Shown here: positions 1 to 6,456 of the stretch, piece after piece | Position numbering within the stretch: position 1 is the first letter of the stretch | How the letters are laid out: every line of letters begins with the position of its first letter | DNA from: an uncultured Oscillospiraceae bacterium | GTDB lineage: Bacteria; Bacillota; Clostridia; Oscillospirales; Oscillospiraceae | Length of the DNA stretch: 24,900 nucleotides | Assembly: GCA_934572445.1 (NCBI GenBank) | Contig: CAKTLD010000017.1 | Coordinates: forward strand, 1-24,900 | Direction of reading: 5' to 3' | Notes under the pieces: generated by a model | What the model saw: the letters and a program-made list of their open reading frames with translations, nothing else | Databases searched by the model: none | Told to the model about the DNA's origin: nothing | Position numbers and translations under genes: made by a program

Positions 1-833
1 GCAACGCCCCCATCGAGCTGCCCCACGTCATGCTGCTCATTGACGACCCCGAGAAGACCGTCATCGAGCCGCTGACCGCCGCGGCCGATAAGATGGAATC
101 CGTCTACGACTTCGACCTGATGGAAAACGGCGGCCACATCAAGGGCTACAAGCTCTCCGCTGCGCAGATCGACGCGGTCGCCGACGCGCTCACCGGCCTC
201 ACGACCGACGAGGCGATGAAGAGCAAGTACGGCGTCTCCGGCGTCGCTCCCCTGTTGTTCGCCGTCGGCGACGGCAACCATTCCCTCGCCACCGCCAAGG
301 CCTGCTATGAAGAGCAGAAGAAGGGCAAGACCCCCGAGGAATACCTTGCCCTGCCCGCCCGCTACGCGCTCGTTGAGGTCGTGAACAACCACGACGACGC
401 GCTCCAGTTCGAGCCCATCCACCGCGTGCTCTTCGGCGTGGATCACGAAAAGTTCATGGAAGAGTTCAAGAAGTTCTACCCCAACGCCCACGAGGGCAAG
501 GGCGAGGGTCACGTCATTGAGGTCTGCTGGAACGGCCACGACGATTTCATCACCGTTCCCGATCCCAAGGTCCAGCTGGCCGTCGGCACGCTGCAGGCGT
601 TCATCGACGAGTACCTCAAGCAGTTCGGTGGTGAAGTCGACTATATCCACGGCGACGAAGTCACTCGCGAGCTCGGCTCCAAGGAGGGCAACATGGGCTT
701 CCTGCTTCCCGCGATGGGCAAAGAGCAGCTGTTCAAGACCGTCATGGCCGACGGCGTGCTGCCCCGCAAGACCTTCTCCATGGGTCACGCGCAGGACAAG
801 CGCTACTACGTCGAGGCCCGCAAGATCAGATAA
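1..833 (+). CDS. DUF1015 family protein, 3' part
   Basis: The reading frame is open from the first bases of the window (codons in phase with position 3), so the gene begins upstream and only its last ~276 codons are here. The protein is soluble, with no membrane segment or signal. The segment GDGNHSLATAKACYEEQ and the surrounding layout match my memory of the DUF1015 (COG4198-type) family, which is about 400 residues long and has no firmly established reaction. The ATG at 30 is internal to the family alignment and is not taken as a start. The gene stops at 831-833 and is followed 17 bases later by a strong terminator, so it is the last gene of its transcript. Family assignment is fairly sure; function is unknown. 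Confidence 0.85.
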   Translation, partial: NAPIELPHVMLLIDDPEKTVIEPLTAAADKMESVYDFDLMENGGHIKGYKLSAAQIDAVADALTGLTTDEAMKSKYGVSGVAPLLFAVGDGNHSLATAKACYEEQKKGKTPEEYLALPARYALVEVVNNHDDALQFEPIHRVLFGVDHEKFMEEFKKFYPNAHEGKGEGHVIEVCWNGHDDFITVPDPKVQLAVGTLQAFIDEYLKQFGGEVDYIHGDEVTRELGSKEGNMGFLLPAMGKEQLFKTVMADGVLPRKTFSMGHAQDKRYYVEARKIR

Positions 834-850
834 CCCGCTCACAACACAAC

Positions 851-876
851 AAAAAAGCGCCGCGAGGCGCTTTTTT
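851..876 (+). terminator. Rho-independent terminator after the DUF1015 gene
   Basis: A short perfect stem (GCGCC / GGCGC around a GCGA loop) is flanked by six A on the left and six T on the right, so it can terminate on either strand. It sits between the DUF1015 stop and the ribosome binding site of the next gene. Confidence 0.85.
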
Positions 877-893
877 GCTCAGGAGGACTCACT

Positions 894-1181
894 ATGGATC
901 TCAAATCCGCAAACCGCTGGCAGAACATCCTGCTCTTCGGCGGGCTGATCGTCGGCCTTACCGGCGTTTCTGTGTTCGATAATCTTTACATCTCCATTGC
1001 CGGGCTTGTAATGATGATGCTCTCAATCGTCGTTTGGTGGATGTACCACCGCTGCCCCTACTGCCGCGAGCAGCTCGGCCGCGGCAATCCCAAGCGCTGC
1101 CCGCACTGCGGCGCGTGGGTCGCCGACGAGCCGGAGCCGGAGGAGAAGAAAAAGGTCCAGCACAAAAAGAAAAAGCGCTGA
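894..1181 (+). CDS. Small membrane protein with C-terminal zinc ribbon
   Basis: This 95-residue protein starts at an ATG seven bases after AGGAGG (881-886). Residues ~13-30 and ~33-51 form two hydrophobic segments, giving a membrane hairpin. A zinc ribbon follows with two CxxC knuckles (CPYC near residue 55, CPHC near 70). The tail is highly charged: an acidic patch, then a lysine-rich end. The layout is the same as in the first ~80 residues of the next gene, so the two look like tandem paralogues. Both termini probably face the cytoplasm. No function is recognised; zinc binding and membrane anchoring are inferred from motifs only. It lies 15 bases upstream of the ispE fusion and is probably co-transcribed with it. 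Confidence 0.75.
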   Translation: MDLKSANRWQNILLFGGLIVGLTGVSVFDNLYISIAGLVMMMLSIVVWWMYHRCPYCREQLGRGNPKRCPHCGAWVADEPEPEEKKKVQHKKKKR

Positions 1182-1196
1182 ACGCGGGAGAATGAT

Positions 1197-2315
1197 ATGA
1201 ATGGCAAAAAGCCTCTGATCGATTACCGCAATGCGCACCTCGTGATGTATTCTCTCTCCGCGCTCGGTCTTCTGGTCGGCGTCGTCGGGCAGAGCGAGCT
1301 GTGCCTGGCGCTCGGCACGCTGATCGTTTTCAGCGGTCTTGCAGTACTATTCATCTATTACCGCTGCCCGCACTGCGGGCGGCACCTCGGGCGCGAGGGC
1401 GGCCTGACCTACTGTCCCTACTGCGGCAAGACGCTGGATGCACCTGTGGATGAGCCGCTTCGTACGCTCACCGTCCCCGCCTATGCTAAGCTCAACCTGA
1501 CGCTTGACATTCTTGGCAAGCGCGACGACGGCTATCACGAGATGCAGATGGTCATGCAGACCGTTTCGCTCCACGACGATGTGACCGTCACGCTCGCGGA
1601 CGGCGGCGGCATCCGCTGCCGCGTGGAGGGCGCAGACCTCCCGTGCGACGAGCGCAATCTCGCCGTCAAGGCAGCGAACGCCTTCTGCGAGGCATTGGAC
1701 TACGGCGTCGGTATCGACATTGCGCTCCAAAAGCGCATCCCGTCTGAAGCCGGCATGGCCAGCGGCAGCGCGGACGCCGCCGCGGTGCTGCGCGCGCTGC
1801 GCGAACTCGTCTCCCCCGCCCTCACGGACGAGCGGCTCGAGGAGATCGGCGCGCGCGTTGGCAGCGACGTGCCCTTCTGTATTCGCGGCGGCACGCAGCT
1901 GGCCGAGGGCCGCGGCGAAAAGCTGACCGTACTGAAAGCCGCGCCGCCGCTCTATGCCGCCATCTGCAAGCCGGACTTTCCCATCTCCACGCCCTCACTC
2001 TTCGCGCGCGTGGATGGCATCACGCTTTCGGACCGCCCCGACACGACAGCGATGCTTGCCGCCATTGAGGACGGAAATGCGGACGCACTGTGTGCGAATG
2101 TCCGCAACGTCTTCGAGCAGGCGCTTGAGGGCCCGCAGCAGGACTGCATTGAAAAGCTCAAGCGTGCGCTCGTCCTGCACGGCGCGGCTTGTGCGGCCAT
2201 GACCGGCTCGGGCAGTGCCGTCTTCGGTCTTTTTCATGACGAGGACGCCTGCCGCACAGCATGCGAGGCACTGCGAAGCGGAAGCATTGAAACCTTCTGC
2301 GCCGCCTTTGTTTAA
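1197..2315 (+). CDS. ispE: Membrane/zinc-ribbon domain fused to 4-diphosphocytidyl-2-C-methyl-D-erythritol kinase (IspE)
   Basis: The ORF encodes 372 residues. From about residue 88 it is a full-length IspE (~284 residues), the ATP-dependent kinase of the MEP isoprenoid pathway. The GHMP-kinase hallmarks are visible: AYAKLNLTL and DDGYHEM at the N-terminus, a glycine/serine-rich phosphate loop (PSEAGMASGSADAAA), SDVPFC, and the C-terminal TGSGSAVFGLF. The first ~80 residues are not part of IspE: they form two hydrophobic segments and a zinc ribbon (CPHC, CPYC), like the preceding gene. IspE is normally a stand-alone cytosolic enzyme. A GTG at 1446 could be a separate internal IspE start, but I see no good ribosome binding site before it, so a genuine fusion (a membrane-tethered IspE) is the simpler reading. 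Confidence 0.88.
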   Translation: MNGKKPLIDYRNAHLVMYSLSALGLLVGVVGQSELCLALGTLIVFSGLAVLFIYYRCPHCGRHLGREGGLTYCPYCGKTLDAPVDEPLRTLTVPAYAKLNLTLDILGKRDDGYHEMQMVMQTVSLHDDVTVTLADGGGIRCRVEGADLPCDERNLAVKAANAFCEALDYGVGIDIALQKRIPSEAGMASGSADAAAVLRALRELVSPALTDERLEEIGARVGSDVPFCIRGGTQLAEGRGEKLTVLKAAPPLYAAICKPDFPISTPSLFARVDGITLSDRPDTTAMLAAIEDGNADALCANVRNVFEQALEGPQQDCIEKLKRALVLHGAACAAMTGSGSAVFGLFHDEDACRTACEALRSGSIETFCAAFV

Positions 2316-2322
2316 AATACAG

Positions 2323-2370
2323 AAAAGCCGTCCATACTCAAGGCAAATATCTTGAGATGGGCGGTTTTTT
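2323..2370 (+). terminator. Terminator after ispE, overlapping the next ORF's leader
   Basis: A long stem with one bulge (GCCGTCCAT-A-CTCAAG pairing with CTTGAGATGGGCGGT) is followed by six T at 2365-2370. The T-run ends one base before the ATG of the next ORF (2372), so that ORF is probably translated from a transcript in which this hairpin has been read through, or from a weak promoter not recognised here. Confidence 0.75.
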
Positions 2371-2371
2371 C

Positions 2372-2584
2372 ATGAAATATTCCAAGCTTGAGCTTTCCCT
2401 CGCCATCGGCCTTGCGGTCATGCTGCTCATTTGCGCCGTGCAGCCGCAGCCAACGCTCCAATGGTGGAGCGCAGCCTTTTCTCCGCTGTGTGACGGCGTT
2501 CTGACGCAGAACGCCGCGACCGGCGGCATCCTTGTCAAATCAAAGCTCCTTGAACTGCTCGTGCAGCTCAAAGGCCTGCTTTAA
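2372..2584 (+). CDS. Mini-SpoIIR-like protein (ends of SpoIIR without the middle)
   Basis: This 70-residue protein has a lysine-containing N-terminus and one hydrophobic signal/anchor segment (residues ~7-25). A short segment follows (LQWWSAAFSPLCDG) and then a tail ending KSKLLELLVQLKGLL. Both ends resemble the N-terminal anchor and the C-terminal WWC.LFPPLC...F+..E.. region of the stage II sporulation protein R (SpoIIR) as I remember it. The ~130-residue conserved central domain is absent. SpoIIR is the secreted forespore signal that triggers pro-sigma-E processing and is commonly near ispE in clostridia, which supports the idea. It is either an internally deleted remnant or a divergent small protein. 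An ATG at 2357 lies inside the terminator stem and is less likely. No good ribosome binding site is visible. Confidence 0.5.
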   Translation: MKYSKLELSLAIGLAVMLLICAVQPQPTLQWWSAAFSPLCDGVLTQNAATGGILVKSKLLELLVQLKGLL

Positions 2585-2586
2585 GC

Positions 2587-2624
2587 AAAAAGGGAGGGAC
2601 CGCGGCGCGGTCCCTCCCTTTTTG
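2587..2624 (+). terminator. Strong bidirectional terminator
   Basis: A near-perfect G/C-rich stem (GGGAGGGACCGC / GCGGTCCCTCCC) is flanked by A5 on the left and T5 on the right. It can serve the mini-SpoIIR gene on the plus strand and any transcript from the TraX remnant on the minus strand. Confidence 0.9.
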
Positions 2625-2649
2625 CTATCAGCTGCCCTGTTTACCTGCG

Positions 2650-2841
2650 TTATCCTCCCAGATGCACGATCAGTCCCAGCACCAGCAGGTGCACGGGATA
2701 AAAAGCGCAGCAGGCGTACTGAAAAGCTCTGCTGTGGTGGCCCTGCCGCCCGCGATAGCACCAGATAGGCACGAGCACGAACAGCGCAAGCCCCTGCCGG
2801 CAGACCTCGAGATGCGCGCTGCAGAAGTGATAAAGGAGGTA
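2650..2841 (-). pseudogene. TraX-family acyltransferase-like C-terminal remnant
   Basis: Reading the minus strand from 2841 to a TAA at 2650-2652 gives about 63 codons. They end in a hydrophobic stretch with AFYPVHLLVLGLIVHLGG, preceded by a second hydrophobic stretch (LALFVLVPIWCYRGRQG). This FYP-HLLVL ending after a short basic turn is typical of the last two membrane helices of TraX-like proteins (about 230-250 residues, membrane acetyltransferase family). A TAG directly upstream (2842-2844) closes the frame, and I found no start or the rest of the gene. It is therefore a decayed 3' fragment; the family call rests on the C-terminal motif only. Confidence 0.6.
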
Positions 2842-2844
2842 CTA

Positions 2845-3190
2845 TGTGAACGCAGAAAAAGCGAATATTCAAAGCAGCATGTACTTCTGTGAAGTCCTGC
2901 TCGCAAACTCATTTTTGCGCATTTAGTCTAAATTAATCCGATTATTTGGTACTTGCGAATCTGTGCCACTCTCTTTGCAGCCCGTCAAATTCTAACACTA
3001 CTTACATAAGGCACCATAAATGCAAGTACTGCTGCGGTCATAATCAGTTCACGTTTGCTTTCACACTCGAAAGCGGGTACGCCACTCGACTCTCTCAAAA
3101 TAATTGCTTACAGCAACTCACGCGCAGAAATGCGGGGCACCGTTCTTTTAGACGCGGCAGTTCCCCGACTACACAAGAGAAAATTCGAAA
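2845..3190. other. Gene-free stretch, probably decayed sequence
   Basis: No ORF with a credible start and ribosome binding site is seen here. Base composition is more AT-rich than the surroundings around 2900-3060. On the minus strand a ~40-codon open stretch ends in a hydrophobic peptide (ELIMTAAVLAFMVPYV, stop near 2990), but it has no start codon in a good context. I read it as remnant sequence between the TraX fragment and the repeat at 3191. Confidence 0.4.
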
Positions 3191-3260
3191 GAAGCGGACA
3201 CACGCCTGTGGCGTGTGTCCGCTTTCTCCAGTTCCGCAGCCCGCCGGGCTGCGCGTATTC
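3191..3260 (+). repeat. Two-hairpin structured repeat, copy A
   Basis: The first hairpin is a 13-bp G/C-rich perfect stem (GCGGACACACGCC / GGCGTGTGTCCGC) with a 3-base loop. The second has a GCAGCCC / GGGCTGC stem. The unit ends in GTATTC. A second copy of the same length and layout lies at 17430-17499. The first stems differ at two base pairs that have changed on both arms, so structure rather than sequence is preserved. This resembles a REP-type or mobile terminator element. Confidence 0.7.
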
Positions 3261-3275
3261 TAAGGCCTCCGCCTA

Positions 3276-3398
3276 TTAGTTTCGCCGGTCGAATTCCTCC
3301 GCCAACGTTGCAAGGCAAGCATAAAAAGCAATTCTCTGATGTTCTTCATCCATGTTCCCGGCCACTCCGCACAGCTCCCGCGCCGCATAAGCTGGCAC
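3276..3398 (-). CDS. Possible 40-aa protein at the end of the amidohydrolase operon
   Basis: A GTG at 3398 lies 25 bases after the stop of the M20D amidohydrolase, preceded by CGGAG about eight bases away, and opens 40 codons to a TAA followed at once by TAG. The peptide is helical-looking and charged at its end (MDEEHQRIAFYACLATLAEE, then FDRRN), with composition like a real protein. No family is recognised. It could be a genuine small gene in the operon or the 3' end of a lost gene. Confidence 0.35.
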   Translation of the reverse strand: MPAYAARELCGVAGNMDEEHQRIAFYACLATLAEEFDRRN

Positions 3399-3423
3399 TA
3401 AAGCAACTCCGGTCAGTCTGCAA

Positions 3424-4605
3424 CTACCATTGCTCTTTCAAGTACAAAATTGCCGTTAACGTGAGGGTCATAGCTCCCGTCCGAATCGCTCCTTCGCCGA
3501 AAACAATCCGCGGATCGTGCAGGCCCAATCGGCTTTCTGGCCGTTCATCATGCGTACCGATGCGGAAGAACGCCCCCGGAATCTTTTGCAGATAATATGC
3601 AAAGTCCTCGCTGCCGAGCGATGGCTTTTCCAGGTGGAAAACTCTCTCCGCTCCAACCACCATCTGTGCGGCCTGCTCAACAAGCGACACCAGTTTGTCC
3701 GTCCCGCAGAGCGGCGGACAACCAACATGGTACTCTATCGATGCCTCCGCCCGCAGGCTCTCCGCTGTAAGCTTTGCGATACGCTCAATGCTCGTTCGTA
3801 TCTTCTGCCGGGTATCATGTGTCATTGAACGCACAGTACCGCGCAGAACCGCCTCCGCCGGAATGATATTCGGTGCGCTGCCCGCATGGAGTTCGCCCAC
3901 CGTCAGCACCGCGCTCTCCAGAGGCGAAAGCTCCCGTGCCACAATGGTATGCAGCTGCGCAGTAATATACGCGGCCGCCAGTACGGGATCTGCCGTATAC
4001 TGTGGATGCGCCGCATGCCCCCCCTGTGCCAGAACCTTGACGGAAAATGTGTCCGCGGCCGCCATCATAGCCCCAAAGCGGACGCCAACGCTCCCCTCCG
4101 GCAATTCCGGCCATGTATGCATTGCAAAGATCGCATCTGCATCATCAAGGAAATTTGTCTCGTTCAGCACAAACGCCGCGCCTGAGAGCGTCTCCTCTGC
4201 CGGCTGAAACAATAACTTTACCGTCCCGCAGAGTTCATTCCTACATTCGGACAGCAGCTTTGCCGCAAACAGCAGCGCCGCCGTATGGATATCATGTCCG
4301 CAAGCGTGACATACCCCTGCGCATTGCGAAGCAAACGGCAGTTCTGATCGTTCCTGCACAGGCAGGGCATCCATGTCGGCACGCAGGACAACCGTTCTGC
4401 CCATCTTTTCGCCCCGCAGCACGCCAAGTACACAGTTTCCTCTCCGTACTGTTTCAATGCCAAAGGAACGCAGCGTCTTTTCTATCAGTGCCGCCGTTTT
4501 TTCTTCATGCTGCGCCGTTTCCGGATACGCGTGAATTTCTCGCCGGAGCGCAATGAACGTTGCCTCCAGCACAGCGGCACGGGCCGGCAGCTTCTCCATC
4601 GTCAT
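3424..4605 (-). CDS. M20D family amidohydrolase (N-acyl-amino-acid hydrolase type)
   Basis: The 393-residue protein has the usual length of the HipO/AbgB/IAA-amino-acid hydrolase group, cytoplasmic metal enzymes that cut N-acyl (acetyl, benzoyl, indoleacetyl) amino acids. The expected di-metal ligands are visible: CHACGHDIHTA (Cys and His), PAEET (Glu-Glu), FAMHTWPELPEG (His) and LGLHDPRIVFGE (terminal His). The dimerisation 'lid' domain starts near GAMMAAADTFSVKVLAQGGH. Starts at an ATG with GAAGGA upstream, inside the end of the RidA gene (4 bases between stop and start), so it is translationally linked. A second ATG two codons later is possible. Last certain gene of the minus-strand operon. 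Substrate not deducible. Confidence 0.92.
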   Translation of the reverse strand: MTMEKLPARAAVLEATFIALRREIHAYPETAQHEEKTAALIEKTLRSFGIETVRRGNCVLGVLRGEKMGRTVVLRADMDALPVQERSELPFASQCAGVCHACGHDIHTAALLFAAKLLSECRNELCGTVKLLFQPAEETLSGAAFVLNETNFLDDADAIFAMHTWPELPEGSVGVRFGAMMAAADTFSVKVLAQGGHAAHPQYTADPVLAAAYITAQLHTIVARELSPLESAVLTVGELHAGSAPNIIPAEAVLRGTVRSMTHDTRQKIRTSIERIAKLTAESLRAEASIEYHVGCPPLCGTDKLVSLVEQAAQMVVGAERVFHLEKPSLGSEDFAYYLQKIPGAFFRIGTHDERPESRLGLHDPRIVFGEGAIRTGAMTLTLTAILYLKEQW

Positions 4606-4609
4606 TTGC

Positions 4610-4978
4610 TTAATCCTTCACTGCGACGACATCAAGCTCGACCGTCGCCTTGCCGGCAAGTCCCGCAACAAACATCAGCGTCCGCGCCGGAACCTGCCCG
4701 CCAAAATATTCCATATAGACGCTGTTAAAATCTGCCATATCTTCCTTGTTGGTAAGAATACAGCTCACCTTCACAACGTCCGAAAGCGAAAGCCCCTGTT
4801 CATTCAGGATTGCGGCGATCCCCTCGATCGCAAAGCGTGTCTGATCTGCCGCGCTGTCCGCAACGGCACCGGTCTGCGGGTCAATGCCCACCTTGCCGGA
4901 GAGATAGAGCGTATCGCCGGCCCACACGCCGGTCGCAAACGCAGCGCCGGCCTTTTTGGGGGGAATAAATGTTTTCAT
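4610..4978 (-). CDS. RidA/YjgF family protein
   Basis: This 122-residue protein is of the RidA family length. The C-terminal signature is intact: PARTLMFVAGLAGKATVELD, including the conserved arginine (PAR) that binds the carboxylate of 2-aminoacrylate and other imines in RidA deaminases. The central SDVVKVSCIL also fits. RidA proteins are small cytosolic trimers that hydrolyse reactive enamine/imine intermediates. They often accompany enzymes that release such intermediates, which fits its place between two M20-type proteins. AGGAT lies upstream of the ATG and there is a 38-base gap to the preceding gene. Family certain, precise role inferred. Confidence 0.93.
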   Translation of the reverse strand: MKTFIPPKKAGAAFATGVWAGDTLYLSGKVGIDPQTGAVADSAADQTRFAIEGIAAILNEQGLSLSDVVKVSCILTNKEDMADFNSVYMEYFGGQVPARTLMFVAGLAGKATVELDVVAVKD

Positions 4979-5016
4979 GGTCTGATATCCTTTCTCTTCC
5001 GTTTGCCGCTTTGCGC

Positions 5017-6444
5017 TTACGCCTGCGCAAAGCGCTTGAGGAACTCAACAAAGAACAGCTCACTGTCCACGATACCCGCATATTCGGGCGTGCTCTCCAC
5101 AGCGAGGAATTCATCAATGCCGCCCGCATTTGCACCGTAACCTAGGCCGACATCAAAGAGCGTTGGAAGACCGTACTCAGGGAACAGAGACCACGGGCCG
5201 CCGCCGCCGACAAAGGGCCATGCGAACCACGGAATCTGCTTCTCATCCAGAATACCGGTGATCGTCTTGCACAACGTGCTGTCAAGGCCGGTCTGATACG
5301 GCTCATAGGCAGCGATCACCTCGACTTCAATATCGCCGTATCCGTTTGCGATCAGGTGTTCACGGATGCGATCAATGGTTTTCTGTGCATGATACCCGCG
5401 GGGAACGCGAACGTCGCAAAGCGCCCACGCCTGATTCGGCAGGCGGAACACCTCGGTGCCCGGTCCGGTAAATCCGCTGGCAAGACCGTTGATGTTAAAG
5501 CTGGGAGAGTACCAGAACTTCAGGCACGCCTCTACGTTGCTGAGCTTATCGCTGTCACCGGCGACATCCGTACCGATCATCGGCAGGAACTGCTTCCAGC
5601 TCTTGCCGGGGAATTCCTCGCAAACTTTTTCCGCAGCGGCACGCTCCTCCGGCGTAACGGGCTTTTCATCGCTATAGAAATCGCGAATGACCAGTTTTCC
5701 CGTCTCATGATCGCGGAAGGTCGAGAGCGCCTCGATCAGCCGCCATGTCGGACTTTCGACCAGCGCGTGCGCTGCCGCGTGCGTGGCCCGCTGCTGCGGG
5801 CCCTTGCCCCATTTGAGTCCCGAGCAGGTAAATTTCAGATTGATGAGACCCTTGTAGCCGAGCGTAAGCTTGACCTTTCCTTCCTTGCTCTGCACAGCGC
5901 CGGGGCAGAAGGCCGCGTCCGCTCCGGCAATGCGATCCTCATATTTCTTCACAAAGCTCTTATAGTTCGGGCTGCCTGTGTTTTCCTCGCTCTCGGCAAG
6001 GAAAAGGATATTAACCGGCAGCCTGCCATCAATCTGCTGCATGGCACGCAGTGCATTGAGCCATGAAATGTACGGTGCTTTTCTTCCCTGAGCGCCGCGG
6101 GCCATAATGACCTTGCCTACGCCCTCCTTGTCCACAATATCCGCGGCAAAGGGCTGCGACGACCAGCCCTCGCCGTCAGCGGGCTTCGTATCGAGCATGC
6201 AGTAGTTGACCAGTGTTTTTTTCGCGCCGCTGTCCAGATAGGCGAACACCCCGGGACGTCCGGAGTCTGTTTCGATCAGTTCCACCTCCTGGCAGCCGAG
6301 CTCACGATAATACTTCATCAGCAGCTCCGCTGACTCCTTGCAGCCCTCATAGTTGGAAGGAATGCAAGGCTGGCGCAGAAACTCCTGAATTCGTGCGATA
6401 TCCTCCTGCTGATGCGATTCCAGATATTCTTTGTATTTTTCCAT
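5017..6444 (-). CDS. M20-fold peptidase homologue lacking canonical metal ligands
   Basis: The 475-residue protein follows the CPG2/M20 dipeptidase layout. At each expected metal-binding place the residue is different. Where relatives have a histidine in GHYD there is Met83 (YCMLDTKP; Asp85 is kept). The bridging aspartate of GRGATDDKG is Gly120 (ARGAQGRKA). The later aspartate falls in AAFCPGA, and the terminal histidine of NAH is Gly441 (NAGGIDEF). The Glu pair (E153-E154 in EENTGSPN) is retained. It may be a metal-independent enzyme, a binding protein, or use other ligands. AGGAGAG precedes the ATG. It lies 12 bases after the D-glutamate-cyclase-like gene. Fold call is strong; activity unknown. 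Confidence 0.85.
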   Translation of the reverse strand: MEKYKEYLESHQQEDIARIQEFLRQPCIPSNYEGCKESAELLMKYYRELGCQEVELIETDSGRPGVFAYLDSGAKKTLVNYCMLDTKPADGEGWSSQPFAADIVDKEGVGKVIMARGAQGRKAPYISWLNALRAMQQIDGRLPVNILFLAESEENTGSPNYKSFVKKYEDRIAGADAAFCPGAVQSKEGKVKLTLGYKGLINLKFTCSGLKWGKGPQQRATHAAAHALVESPTWRLIEALSTFRDHETGKLVIRDFYSDEKPVTPEERAAAEKVCEEFPGKSWKQFLPMIGTDVAGDSDKLSNVEACLKFWYSPSFNINGLASGFTGPGTEVFRLPNQAWALCDVRVPRGYHAQKTIDRIREHLIANGYGDIEVEVIAAYEPYQTGLDSTLCKTITGILDEKQIPWFAWPFVGGGGPWSLFPEYGLPTLFDVGLGYGANAGGIDEFLAVESTPEYAGIVDSELFFVEFLKRFAQA

Positions 6445-6456
6445 AAAGATCTCTCC

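Noticed and set aside
851..2624. Terminator hairpins as a repeat family or CRISPR
   Set aside because: They share no sequence, have A/T-run flanks and each sits after a gene; no regularly spaced direct repeats occur anywhere in the window.
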